The notes under the pieces were generated by a model, which worked only from the letters and a program-made list of their open reading frames with translations, did not search any database and was not told the DNA's origin. A program made the position numbers and the translations under genes. Below are positions 34,060 through 45,800 of a stretch of 64,000 nt of DNA, in pieces. Source of the DNA: Polytrichum commune (taxonomy: Eukaryota; Streptophyta; Polytrichopsida; Polytrichales; Polytrichaceae); contig OX485803.1 in NCBI GenBank assembly GCA_950295325.1, forward strand, positions 31,062,001-31,126,000, given 5' to 3'. Positions within the stretch are counted from its first letter, which is position 1. Each line of letters begins with the position of its first letter.

Positions 34060-35525
34060 GAGATGAAGTAGTGTCACATTCAACGCCATTGTCCTTAGGG
34101 CATAGATGTTTTACGAACAGCCACTCTATTCACTCCGGCTTCCTTCGGAGACTGCAATTCTTTGTCTTCTTCTCGACCCAACTCTCAACACAAGTCCCGA
34201 GCCTCACCTCCAAAAAGTGTGGCCATCCATGTCCTACTTGGGACCCGTTGAAGATTCAGTTTCTTTCCAAGTAGAAGCACCTCTCTTATAACAGGCTATC
34301 CAGAAGCAGATTGGAAGGACTTTTAAGACTTCATAGCAGTCCTTTGGAATACAGAACAGATCGCTTTGGCTGCATACGGCAATGGTTGAATCGCCAAGTG
34401 TTTTTCCACATGACGGAGTTGTACGAAACCTTTTGGAGCAGACTCTTGAGGACTTCGGGATCCAATGTGGGAGCACCTGTACCGAAAGGATCAGTTTTTC
34501 CTTGCTGCAGATACGCTGAGGATTTTTATGCCAAGCAACAATTATCATCATCGAATGGGCTCTTGAGCTTCATCAATTCGAGGAAACAACTGCTAGGCTT
34601 CCCGGGAAATCTTCATATGGAAGTACTTTGGAAGGTTTGTAAAGATCTGCCCAGATTTTGTGGCTACAGATTTCAGGACAAGCATTGCCCATGTTGGTGT
34701 TTGGGTGTTCCCTGTTGGTCAATTGATCTTGCAAGTTTGCTTTGTGCTTTGCGCAACGTTTATTCCGAGAAAGTCTGGTCTTAAATAGTTCTTTCTAATG
34801 GTAAACATTTTTTTCCCCGTCAGTTGTGCTGCAATTCTGCAGTCCCTTGAAGGGCATGAGAGTTTGATTAACAGTGTGTATGATGACTTCAAACTATTTC
34901 TACTTCTAACGTGAAAGTGATTCAGAAGAAAATCTTTGATTCAGGAGTATTCTAGTTTGATCATTCTGAATGGTTCTGCAGCATTACTAGTTTGCTCGAT
35001 AGCCGCTGCATCAAGTTCTTTGTTATGTGACCTGCAACTTAAACCTTCTGGAGACACTCACGACCTATGTTTACTGAATCTCATACATTTCCTACTTTAG
35101 GTGACGAGCATTGCCAGCCTCGTTACACCGTCTTTGAACACAACTTCAGTTTTCAGTATGTGCATACTCGGTGCTACTACTGTTTGTTCATATTGCTACT
35201 TCTTTTACCACATACTTCATGTTCATCCAGCAGCGATGGAAGACTCATCATCATATAGGAGGGTAATGTCTCCTGGCAAGTATGAATCTGGAGGTGGTAA
35301 TGTGGCAGCATAGAAGTTGCTCTTCACTGGAGCCCAAAGCATATGCTGTACGTAGAAGAAGCAGTAGACCAGGTACGAGTTCTCTACAGCATGCACAATT
35401 TCTCATTGAATCCTTGTATTCTTCGACAAATTGGAAGAGTGACTACATTCGTTCATTTCCAATTTTGTTATCTATATATATAACAAATAGCATTAAGTTT
35501 TTGCTCACTTCCTTTCTCTAGCTTG
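34060..35525. other. Compositionally distinct island, function unknown
   Basis: This stretch is less AT-rich than its surroundings and resembles the leader of the gene at 56.6-60.8 kb in texture. The longest frame is 157 codons (34311-34784, plus). It has no ATG-supported domain and no recognised family, though cysteines cluster near its end (DKHCPCWCLGVPCW). It may be a transcribed non-coding RNA, a UTR-like remnant, or a lineage-specific gene. No clear similarity to other parts of the window was found by eye. Confidence 0.3.
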
Positions 35526-35639
35526 ACAAGAGTGTGTCTGGTATATTGAACTGAATTTTTGGTGCCGAAATTAATGAAATTACCTCATGGCACTTCCATT
35601 AATTGTTGAAAGATTAATCCACTTCCATAATGGGCTTTC

Positions 35640-35870
35640 ACATCACACACTATAACTACAATTTCATGCTGCCTTGGACAAGTGTAATCCGTAGTTGTGC
35701 TGGACAATAATAACTCCGATGGCCGACGGCGGTCAACTGCGATGGACGTCAATTACAATAAATTTTGTATACAATTTTTGTAATCGACTGCCGTTGGCCA
35801 TCTGAGTTATTGTAGTCCAAGGCAACGATGAGTTACGCTTGTCCAGGGCAACTGCAGTTCTTGTTATATT
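35640..35870. mobile_element. Hairpin MITE of ~230 bp
   Basis: Two arms of about 110 bp fold back almost entirely: ataataactccgatggcc pairs with ggccatctgagttattgt, and further out ccttggacaagtgtaat pairs with a cttgtccagggcaa region. The turn lies at about 35762. No coding sequence. Ends and target duplication are not clear. Confidence 0.7.
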
Positions 35871-36519
35871 ATGTGTTGCGGAAACCCTATATGGGCATAG
35901 GTGGTATCAGTTCATTTGATGATGTTTGTGACATGTGCTTTTTATTTATTTACCAAAACTTTTAGGTCTCCTCGCAAAATCTTCAAATATGCCCCCGGCA
36001 CTGGGCATTGTGATATTGTGCACAAATTTATCAATGACATCTCACAATTTATGTCAATACTACATTTATTATTGCAGTGACCCAGCAAAACACTTTGTAG
36101 ATTAGAACCTGGAGACAACACACAAGAACAGCATATATACATAGATGACTGCAGTCACACAATAGCTAATTATGCAACGATCAGACCACTACGCACATAG
36201 ATGGGTCAATATTCACAAGCTCACCACAGCAAACAAATTAAAAGCAACCAGTGTAGATGAGTCGCAACGCATTGCGTCACTAGAGAATCCTCCAGTAACA
36301 TTCCACAGCAGAAGACATTAACCATTCATAACAACAAAAATCTTCGTACTGTGTCCCCACGACTTACGGTGATGAAACTCCAAGAACTCCACACTTTAAG
36401 TCAGTTAGCAGCAATTGAGTTCATTGTCATGCTCTTCGTGAGCATGCGTTTTATGAAGCATGAGAAATTTGAATGAATTTGTAGCAGAGGCCATCACCCC
36501 TCGGCTTTTACTTGTAATG
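35871..36519. other. Intergenic, no gene recognised
   Basis: AT-rich sequence with no motif or repeat match noticed. Confidence 0.35.
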
Positions 36520-36960
36520 CGGTGCCCTGGGAGATTTTTGGGCATAATCGCTCAAAATTCTACACTAAATATCACTTATTATTTGGATTTACACAGTGCT
36601 CTATCTATTTACTACTGATGTAATTTTTCACCAAGTAAAGTTGTTAATGATCTATAATATCCCAAACTGCTAATTTCACATTTTCTGGTAAAATATTGAT
36701 ATAAATAGGTATAGCATTGTGTGAATCCAAATAGTAAGTGACACTAAATATTATGTTTAGTGTTATGTTTCCAAGTCCAACCAATTACATATTGTGACCT
36801 TTTGGTTTTTTTTCTATATTAATTTGAGATATATTCTATAAATTCGTCTAAAACAATCAGTGATTCTCCTGAAGTCTTGAACTTTAACCAGTTGTTTGTC
36901 ATACTCAAGCAGTCCATCTGTAACTACATAACCGCATTTTATGAGCAAGCTTGAACATAA
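36520..36960 (+). mobile_element. hAT-like MITE (family C) interrupted by a family A MITE
   Basis: The left part (CGGTGCCCTGGGAGATTTTT then gggcataatcgctc) and the right part (ccaagtccaaccaattacat, then tatattctataaatt, then a cttgaactttaacc block) match the 13272 element. They are separated by the TA-flanked MITE at 36563-36764. Joining across the insert restores the expected order. Confidence 0.7.
36563..36764. mobile_element. TA-flanked MITE (family A), nested
   Basis: CACTAAATATCACTTATTAT at the left and the inverse ending in TTTAGTG at the right; TA lies directly outside on the left and TT(A) on the right. It is inserted in a hAT-like MITE, so this family was active later than that copy. 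Confidence 0.75.
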
Positions 36961-37526
36961 TTGTGTATCCATAGTAACAACTCTTGTAACATCAACTCAT
37001 ACTATTGAATTATTTCAAAATTGAAAAGCAGCCTAATTATGCTTTAACATGATGATAATACAAACTGCACATCATAAACATCATTAATACTCATTTCGAT
37101 TGAGGACTACATACTCTCCATATCATATTCATAACATCTTGAAAATCAAAATATCTCAAGAATAAATTAGCTTGATAATAGAATGCAAAATAAGTTTGTT
37201 GATTTCACTAACAAGCTAAAATGACACACAAAAGAAAATACGAGTAGGATATGGAATAGGCCTAGTCCAAACTTCTCTTAGCTTTTATAGAATAATACGG
37301 AAAAAATCTCTTTAATTACATACATTGAGCCATCGACTCATGTCTTGTTTCCCTAATTGACATGTCACTTGTTTGTGGAGATCTGACTTCATGACTTTGC
37401 CATTGAGGGGTAGCTAGAATGGCTTCAAAGGGTGTTGGAATGTAGAGATCATTCCCATAGTTATCCACATCGCGGGTATAGTGTTGGAGGTTTATACCAT
37501 ATCAAAAGTCTTGTTTTTCAAAGTAT
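36961..37526. other. Intergenic, no gene recognised
   Basis: AT-rich; no motif, repeat match or significant frame noticed. Confidence 0.35.
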
Positions 37527-37769
37527 CACTAGTAGAAAATTATGCTAAAAAGAACCGCAGTCAATGTTGACTACGGTTCTTTTGACGAGCATGATTTGCA
37601 GTCGCTAAATGACTACAAATTTATTTATTTGGTTCAGCAACTGAAATTCGGGGAATTTGGGGGCGTGTAATATACCGTTGGAAAGGTTTAGCAACTGCAG
37701 ATGAAGATGGTCAAAAGAACCGCAGCTGATTTTGGCTGCGATTTTTTTGGACATAGTTTTCTACTAATG
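37527..37769 (+). mobile_element. CACTA-like MITE with TAT duplication
   Basis: The ends are CACTAGTAGAAAATTATGC and the inverse GACATAGTTTTCTACTAATG. Both are flanked by TAT (37524-37526 and 37770-37772), the 3-bp duplication typical of CACTA (En/Spm) elements. Subterminal inverted blocks aaaagaaccgcag are visible. Length 243 bp, no coding capacity. Relatives are at 27826 and 3400-3605. Confidence 0.85.
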
Positions 37770-39025
37770 TATCCATCTTTGATGTACATCAACTTTGAAT
37801 GATCAATGTCATCAAATGAATCATGAGTCATAAAGTTGTTGAAAGGTGCACAAATGGAGGCATCTCAAGAGATATTGTTGGCAGTGAATATTGAATGGGA
37901 CAACTTGCATGTTTGTTCTTTGTTGACTAAAGATTAAAACACACTATTGCCAATGATAGGTGACTCAAAATATCAACCTCTAAGGATTGTGCAAGTCCAT
38001 ATTTCTTATGTTTAGCTTCGGGACAACTACAACCAATTCGTTTGTGACATTAGAAAAATGTTGACGTACACATGTTTTAGATTTCACACGTTGGTGGAAC
38101 ACAACGATGGGCCAACAAGCGCAAACATTGTCGATGAACGACCACTTGTTGACGAGCATGATATTGAAGCCTTCGACATATAGCTATAATGTAGTCGTTG
38201 GATACATTAAAGAAACTACAGTGTAAGATATATTTGTAGATTTTGCAAGGCCTTAGTTCTTTTGTAAATGTCCATATTGTTATGGTAAACAATACTATAA
38301 ATACTACACAATATGCAAACTCTTGTGCATATATCAATCCTATGTGTATAATGAATACAATGAATATTTTTTTCTTCTTCTCAGAAACGGAGTTAAATAT
38401 GTGGTTACCTATGCGTCATTAGAGGCATGATGAAAACAATTATGGACAAGTGTTGGTAGGTATAGGTCGGTCGAACTTTGGAGATTGGTGAAGATGTTGC
38501 ACACGAATCAAGGAGAGTTGTGGACGAGGTCAACAACTAGATCATGGCATGAATCCCAAGAACCTTGTTAATGTTGCAAATCATATGTGATTGGGGGGGG
38601 GGGGAGAGAAGGCACACATGATGTGAAATTGTCAACTCCCCCTACTGAAGTCACCTCCCTAGGATTCCGGGAGCTAAATAAAATGTCAATTCTTCATTGA
38701 ATTGCCAATTGGGAACGGCGGTTTGCCTTCTCACCAAACTGCGAACTCTTGAAATACGGTGGGGGAAAAACACAACCCATCATTTTGGGAGTCAATAAGA
38801 ATGCAATATTGGTTCTTAGATGTTTAATTCATATTTTGATATTTTTGTAAAGTAGTCATCTTTGAGATGGAGTGTCACCAAACTAACAAAGATGAGAACT
38901 CATTTGCACATGTTGTGTGCCCCCAAGTTTCTAAATAGCCAATTTCACCTCTCCAATCTGAGACGGATTTTTTGTGAAAACCTCCGGTTTTGGACATGTT
39001 TGGCCTTCATTTGAAAGCCTCAATA
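37770..39025. other. Intergenic, no gene recognised
   Basis: AT-rich with a G12 tract (38593-38604). An 86-codon frame at 38077-38337 (minus) has no known domain. Confidence 0.35.
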
Positions 39026-39340
39026 CACTAAATAAGATATTTAGTGTTTGATACACTAAATACGAATGCCTACACTAAATATCAATAACCCTATGAAAGT
39101 AAGTAACATTAAATGTAAATTCAAACACGAAATATCAACTATGATAATATGTGGAAATTGCATGTTTGAATTTAGTGTTAGTAAGGATATGATTTTTTTT
39201 TTTAAACTAACAATGATAAAAGGAAAATTCCAACATATCTTCTAGCATATCTTCTAACACTAATTATCCAAAAATTGAAAATTAGTGTTGAACAGGGTAA
39301 GGTGTTAACAACATTAAATATAATAAACACCTATTTAGTG
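39026..39340. mobile_element. TA-flanked CACTAAATA MITE, long type (family B)
   Basis: Begins CACTAAATAAGATATTTAGTG, itself a small palindrome, and ends CTATTTAGTG, with TA outside both ends. It shares its terminus with family A but has a different 300-bp interior. A reverse-oriented copy is at 52492-52883 and a partial one at 3612-3707. Confidence 0.7.
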
Positions 39341-39655
39341 TAGTGTATAGTTGCGGGCTAGGAAGGGAAAGACTATTGCTCACAAGCTACTGTTGGAATT
39401 ACACGTGGTGGGGTCAACTTTTCTAAAATGACCTTTGTTTCACTTTTCATGTTTACGAATCATTCAATGGAAGCCGAACCATTAACTCTATTTTACTACA
39501 TACAATCCCCGCATAGTAAGATCTTGTTGTTACAATCATATCATTGTTCCCAAAATATGTGTACATCCGCTCATATGTGAATGAAGGATACAATGAGATT
39601 CACACTTTTTTGAAATTTTGTAAGTTAGATATGGAATTCTAACCTTTTGAAACTA

Positions 39656-39851
39656 CACTAAATATGATTTTAGCATCACTTATTATTTGGAGTGACATAG
39701 TCTTATATCTTTTTATTACTAATTCGATTTCTTACTGAGTGTGTCCAAACAATCAATTTGATCTTTGTTGGCAAATTTTGAGATATACAGTAAATAGATA
39801 TAACACCGAGAATTTTCAAATAGTAAGTGACACTAAATACCATACTTAGTG
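39656..39851. mobile_element. TA-flanked MITE (family A), cleanest copy
   Basis: CACTAAATATGATTTTAGCA at the left, and at the right the inverse running aaatagtaagtgacactaaa then to CTTAGTG. TA is duplicated on both sides (39654-39655 and 39852-39853). Length 196 bp. Confidence 0.85.
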
Positions 39852-40758
39852 TAGTCAGATGGCTCATCTCACTTTTTTTCACCATGGTTGACACCACCAT
39901 ACACGGTGTTGAGGCGGGTGCAAGGCTCAAGTACAGTCAAGTGGATAGCTCATGTACCTTGCATAGGTTCAAGTGAAAGTGATTCAAAACTGTACACTAA
40001 CTTTGAACTTTGTGAAGAAAAAAATTATAAACATCTTTAAAACACATTGATCTACAAAGCCAAAAAAATTATGTTGGCAAATGGTTTCTCAAAGAAAAAA
40101 TACATGTATTTAAAAGTTAGTGCAAGTGGTGTGCAAGTAGGTGATATTGAACAAGTTATTGTTCTAAGTAGTTTAAAATATGATTAAAATTTTCATTAAA
40201 CTAATATTTTCTACAATTTTTGGTAATGGTGCCCTCAAGATTATATTAAATTCAAGGAATATGAATACAAAATTCAACTTGAAAATTTCTAAGGTCATGA
40301 AATCTACTTCCAACACTAGATTCAACTATTGATTGTGAGCATCACATTTAATAATAAATTTTAAAGATCTCATCTTCATCTTCTATATTTGATTATTTAA
40401 CACAATGATAGAGGTTGCCATGGAAGAAAAAAATCCAATTTAAACAACACTTTGCTATTACTTTAGGCGTTTGACCGAAAAAAGAATGGTTTTAGTATAC
40501 CGGAGGATTCTGTTTTGGGTACACTTAACCATGCATGCACCTAGGCTAGAAGTGTTGATGTAAGGCCCACATGTCTTGACCCTTAAAGGACATGGGGTCT
40601 CAATATATGGACTTCATCAAATTCACGAATCATATTTTATAGGGTCGTAGGCTTATCTAGGAGCTCAAACGTATCCACTTGAAGATACACCAAAACCTAC
40701 AATTCTACCAATAAGTTAGGGACTCGTGGAGGCCATTAATGAGGAGTCACGAAGTGAA
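39852..40758. other. Intergenic, no gene recognised
   Basis: AT-rich. A weak match to 13090-13200 lies around 40570-40645. No frame worth reporting. Confidence 0.35.
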
Positions 40759-41375
40759 GGGGCCACACACGTTCAAAAACGCCGGTTTCAAAACAAAGCG
40801 TGGTGAGCCAAGGTAAAAGAGTTTTGGCCTTGACATGTGCCTAACTTCAAGGAGCCTGGTTTCAAGGTCGGTCCCTCTTTTAGTAGGTGTAAACATCCGT
40901 TTTCAACTTCGATTCAAGACGGAAGTTTTGCAAGGCTTAAAACCTATGTTTCCAATCAGAATTGGAAACGGATGGTTTTCACCCCCCCCCCCCCCCCAAA
41001 AAAAAAGGGGGGGGGGGGGGGAAGGGCCACACACATTCGAAAATGTTCATTTTGAAACGGACTTTGGTAAGCCAAGGTAAAAGAATTTTAACCTTCACAC
41101 GTGCCTAACTTCAAGGAGCTTGGTTTCAAGGTTGGACCCTTTTTTTTTCTAGCTATAAACATCCGTTTTCAACTCCAATCCCAAACAACGGAGTTGCAAG
41201 GCTAGAAACCTCCACCTGCAATCAGAGTTGGAAACGAACACTTTTAACCCCAAAAAAGAGGGACCGACCTTGAAACCAAGGTCCTCAAAATTAGACATAG
41301 GCAAACGCCAAAACTCGTTTACAATGGCTTACCGAACTCCGTTTCGAAACCAGTGTTCTCGAACGTGTACGACCA
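40759..41375. mobile_element. Foldback element with tandem units around a C16-A9-G15 tract
   Basis: Unit 1 (40759-40981) and unit 2 (41022-41250) are direct repeats: gggccacacac(g/a)ttc, gtgcctaacttcaaggagc, tggtttcaaggt and aaacatccgttttcaac. From 41228 to 41375 the same text occurs inverted, ending gaacgtgtacgacc. Between units 1 and 2 lies an uninterrupted C16-A9-G15 tract (40982-41021). No coding sequence. It may be a terminal-inverted-repeat element in which one end was duplicated head to tail. Confidence 0.7.
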
Positions 41376-41908
41376 CCACATGTCAGAACATGGACACTTG
41401 TGTCACTACTTGTCAACAACAATGAGACCGTACAGCTCAGTAACCCCATCGAAGGCTGGGGCGAACCAACCCGTACACTGATTCCTTGGAGGCAAGGGTT
41501 TAGGCATCCAACAAGGAACGAGTGTATGGGTTGGTTCGCCCAAATCCCCATCGAATCTGACACTCAAAACTTTCTACTTCTCTGTTGGATATGATCCCAA
41601 GTTACTGTCAAACTTGGAGCATTAGAACGTATACATGTCAGCGCCACTACCATTTCTCCATTGCCGTTCTTCCAACGATCTCCATCCATCTAAACTCTCA
41701 AATCTAGTCTGCATCAAACCTATCAATGTCATACAACACTCTTGCATTCTTCTAAAACTGTCCGTTCAGACAGTCAGTCTCGGCAGAGAATATACAGACT
41801 CCCTGTCAATGCGTGCACAATGTTTGGAGGTGTTGATTTAATGCGTACCTCGGACTATTTTGGTGACTCGCTGCATCAGTGTCACAGATCGGTCTTGTAT
41901 TTGACATC
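41376..41908. other. Intergenic, no gene recognised
   Basis: Somewhat higher GC than the surroundings. Overlapping frames of 65-90 codons on both strands lack motifs. Confidence 0.35.
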
Positions 41909-41911
41909 TAA

Positions 41912-42630
41912 GGGCCACTTCACACACGAGCCAAGAGCCGTGACCATGAAATTGTGAGAGCCCGAAAGAAAGTGTCCAAAGGCCGTACGTCCAACACACC
42001 TCCAAAGTCATGTAGTGTGGTCACGGACCCTCAAGTGTAGTGTGAAGTCATATGTGACCGGGCCCTCACCCAAATGCTATTTCAATGAATTTCTGTTCAC
42101 GCAGGTCCTCACACCAAGGCTCGGGGAGAACCGGCGGTTAGTTACAAATGAACCGGTTGAAGTCCGAGGCTTTAGGAGGATTACTTATCATTTTAGAGGA
42201 ATTTGTAGAATATGCCTCAAATGAATGAAAGCAAAACCGGAAGATGTCAACATGTAACGAGTTGGATTTGGGATCACTAAGATCTTGACCGATTATGCCC
42301 AAAAACTTCCCGAGCATTGCTTAACACATGGTAAAATAGAATAAATCAACGGTTGTGAGTGGTCGGAGTGCCATGGTCTCATGGTTTTGTGTTAGGCCTA
42401 CCTCCGAGAGGTGGTTTTTGAAAATAGTCCGAGTGACTATGAAACATGATCCATTTGATGCCATGTAGGGATCCATGTAGACTTTACATCCATCTTGCAT
42501 TCACATACTCCGTTGGTCCCTCAAGCATAGTGTGAAGCGAACTTGGACTGGCTCTGCCTTTTCCACCAATGAGAGTGCTTGAAGTATAATGGTCACGGGC
42601 ACTCAGTCTCGTGTGTGAAGTGGCCGGCCC
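41912..42630. mobile_element. PIF/Harbinger-like MITE (family H1), TAA duplication
   Basis: The left terminus is GGGCCACTTCACACACGAG. The right terminus is the inverse with four extra bases (tggccggccc). TAA lies on both sides (41909-41911 and 42631-42633). Length 719 bp including a nested hAT-like MITE at 42115-42319. Other copies: 5800-6543 (reversed), 53824-54293 (left end lost) and a fragment near 52375-52450. Confidence 0.85.
42115..42319 (-). mobile_element. hAT-like MITE (family C), nested in H1
   Basis: Reverse-oriented copy starting CAAGGCTCGGGGAGAACCGG and ending with ccgattatgcccaaaaac then ttcccgagcattg. The octamers cctcacac (42107-42114) and cttaacac (42320-42327) form an 8-bp duplication with two changes. 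The related H1 copy at 53824-54293 keeps the uninterrupted site (cctcacacatgatt). Confidence 0.8.
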
Positions 42631-42947
42631 TAAACTGTCAATTTTAGTATGCGGGGAATTTGCAGACTCCCAGTAGATGAGAGCAAAACGTTTGGAAGTG
42701 TTGGTCTAATAAGAAATACCTTGACTATGATGTTGGTGAATCAATGTCACATACAATAATGCACTTTGACTTGCGTTAATGTCAACTTATTGAGCACATT
42801 AATGTCACAGATATGACACTTTCTCTCAGTGGAAACTAAGAATCTCAAAAAGTTGACAAACAAATATGACATCAAATCTATTGGATTCCAAGAGTGACAT
42901 ATAGTCTAAATTGCATACATCTTAATTGTGAAGACTTGATTCTAGGA

Positions 42948-43166
42948 ATGTATGGAGAGATTTTTGGGGATAGTCAATCGAAATCCTAGTGTTTCCAAGT
43001 CCAACCATTACATGTTGTGATCCATGTGGCTATTCTTCATTCATTTGAAGCATATATTCCATGGATTCCTCTAAAATGGTCGGTAGTTTTCCTTGAGTCT
43101 TGAACTTCAACTGATTATTTCTCAAACTCAACCAATTCATATGTAAGTCGTTCTCCACATTCATTG
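42948..43166 (+). mobile_element. hAT-like MITE (family C)
   Basis: Matches 13272-13497 throughout: ggagagatttttggggat, gtttccaagtccaacc, cttgaacttcaac, tttctcaaactcaacc, and an end of ttctccacattcattg. The duplication is eroded. Confidence 0.7.
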
Positions 43167-44810
43167 GATTCAGCTAGTCTGCAAGGAATCTACAGACTCC
43201 TGGTCCATGCATGCAAAATGCTTCAGAGTATGAATCCAATATTGCGTTGTTATTATAAAGTATTCAATCTAAAAATAAAATGACTTGGTATTGCTACAAA
43301 CGTGGAAATGATGTTGCTTCATCTTTGAGTTTTCTAAGGTAAGTGGGTCTTGAACGAACAATTTAAAGCTCTGCCATTTCTTATGGAATACAAAACACGC
43401 ACTACTATTGCGAGAGAATTAGCAAATTCAAATTGTGTTTACAGTTATTTTTCTCGTAATTTTTGGAGCTCATATGAACATCTTATTCATTGTCATGAAT
43501 AGTTAACAGATTTTGAGCACATAGTCCAATCTCTTTTTTAAGCACATGTTGTTTGGGTGTTAGTTCTTAGATCTACACCCAACCACTCAGATATGGGATT
43601 CCTTCTAAGGTGAGCAACGGATTAGGCCTGGTTATCTTTTTCATTCATAATGTCAAACCGATTTCAAGACAATTAGAGAAAGCTCAAAGAATATTGTGTT
43701 TTGTCAAGGTAAAAACCTTGAACGAGTGTAAACAAGTTGGCTTGCGCATATCTCCCTAAGGGCAATCCTCATGTTCCCACACTGATTGATTATGCATTAT
43801 GATTGAGTGGACCATAGTGGTAGGGTTGGGGTGCATAAAATGAAACGTTCGGAAGATATCCTTAGGCAACTTAACCTTGTCACCGCCATGAGTTAGATGT
43901 AAGGCCTTGGATTTGAGGCACCCATTCTAATGGGCTTTTACAAAGATTAATTAGTTTCAGCGATGTCGGATTAAATTAGAGATTTCAATAGACGTGATGC
44001 ATGTGGGTGGCCATACACATTCATGAGCATGGAGTCCAAGGGTGTGAATTGCTAAGTGATAATTTACATTAATCATGTCTCCAAGCTACTCCATAAATGA
44101 GGTCCCTCAAACATGCAATCTAGGTTGGTTGAAAGCCCAAGTTCATATTGTTCACAAAAATGTTTAAGAATAGTTTGCGGGGTCATGATTTTAGAAGTTG
44201 TTGGTTGAACCTCTGTCCATTTCATTGGCTTTCTCAAATAGGATACATCAAATAAACAGTTAGTTCTATTACAATAAACACACATAACTTCTTCAACACA
44301 ATTTCTAAACCATACGTTTGATGATAATTTTGTGTGTGTCATAGTAGGTCCCACACATATTTATAAGAAATCATAACGTGGTCATGGAACAATAACAAAA
44401 CCATTAAATATATGATAGAATACTATGAAAATTTGATTGTTGTACTTAATTTATAGATTAAGAACCTCAACAAATAATTAAACAAGACCTTTCTATATAG
44501 CATGCGATGCACAAATGTGACCTATAGTGTGTTTCTAAAATTAATGCAATGTGGGTGCACTGAATGTAGACGTTTGGTACCATGTGAGTGCGTACTTTTG
44601 TCACCCTATGTAAATCTACTATAAGCATCTAATTCAAACTTTCACCCAAATTTCACCACTTTCATTATGTGTGAAGGCCAATATCATTATGTCTGCTTGG
44701 AAAAAAAAAACGGTGAAATGAAAAAATGCAAGCAATGGGATGATGTTTATAAAAAAATTAGACACAAAAAATGAGAATTACCGCTTGTGCATCCCAAGGG
44801 GTGGACTCTT
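43167..44810. other. Intergenic with a diverged dispersed repeat
   Basis: 43730-43920 resembles 8470-8840 (see there). A 93-codon minus-strand frame at 44073-44354 has no recognised domain. Otherwise nothing was seen. Confidence 0.35.
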
Positions 44811-44924
44811 CATTGGATACCTCCATGACATACGTGGGTCCCTATGAAATTAAACCTCCTATATACGAGAAGTCTATAGAGAGAAACATATGTATACGTA
44901 CTAACGGCATGCTAGAAAATGGAC

Positions 44925-45800
44925 TCATAAATTTATACTAAGCTTTTCAATTTAATGTGGTAAATGCCCCCACTACATATACACATAAACACTATGAACT
45001 ACATAGGTCTTGTTACCAATCAAATCCACTTTCACTTTCCAATGAGGAAGTCATTGAACTTTTTTTTTTAATCCATAGCACGTAATTCAACGATTGCATC
45101 AAACAAACAATGACTAGAGCATAATAATTTAGCCCTTCGTGTACATTTACCTCTACTTCAAAATTCTTAATAGCCTTTCTAAATGTACACACTAGAGAAA
45201 AGTGACACCGTACCTCTCTAGAAGCTTGGGCACCTTTTTGCCTAATAATTAATTAAAGTTTGAAAGTAAATTAGGCAACCCAAAAAATAATACTCAAAAA
45301 GTAATCTAAACTAAGTTAGACATTCATCCAAGTCATTTTTATAATTCATGGATGGTTTTCCTAATTTCATCTATGGCAACTATGATTAACCTAAACACTT
45401 CCCTTAACCAACATTCCTTACCCTAAAGTTTGTCTTTTACTTGTATGTCAAGGTTTTGCTTGGCAACATGCAAGAATTCTACAGAGTAGTCTTTGTGAGA
45501 GATGCTACTTTGTTGGATTCTAGTGAATGTCACTTACATTATTGTGATTTAAGCGCTCTTTGAATGTTATTTCTTTTTTTTAAGACACTCAACAAAATAA
45601 ATTTCCATAAATTTAGACACCTTTAATAATTATTTTTTGCCCAAGCTACTAGATAGCTACGGTACCTCCCTCTTATGTCTATTATGTATGTTAACATCTA
45701 AATAAGACCCCTTCTTATAGTCACGTTAGTTTGTACATTGTACGAAAACTCCACCTCCGATTGTACATTAGCCCATGTTTCATCATTGTATGACACTCAC
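44925..45800. repeat. Dispersed repeat (family E) with an insertion
   Basis: Collinear with 15726-16065 and 27890-28040. It is broken at about 45217 and resumes at about 45664 (cctctc... and cctccctcttatg), with an inverted-repeat element in the gap. Confidence 0.65.
45218..45663. mobile_element. Inverted-repeat element inside family E
   Basis: Termini ctctctagaagcttgggca and the inverse tgcccaagctactagatag match at most positions. The uninterrupted version of the target is seen at 27940-27960. A GTAC-containing word lies at both junctions (cgtac and ggtac), so a short duplication is likely, but its length is uncertain. About 445 bp with no coding capacity. Confidence 0.6.
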
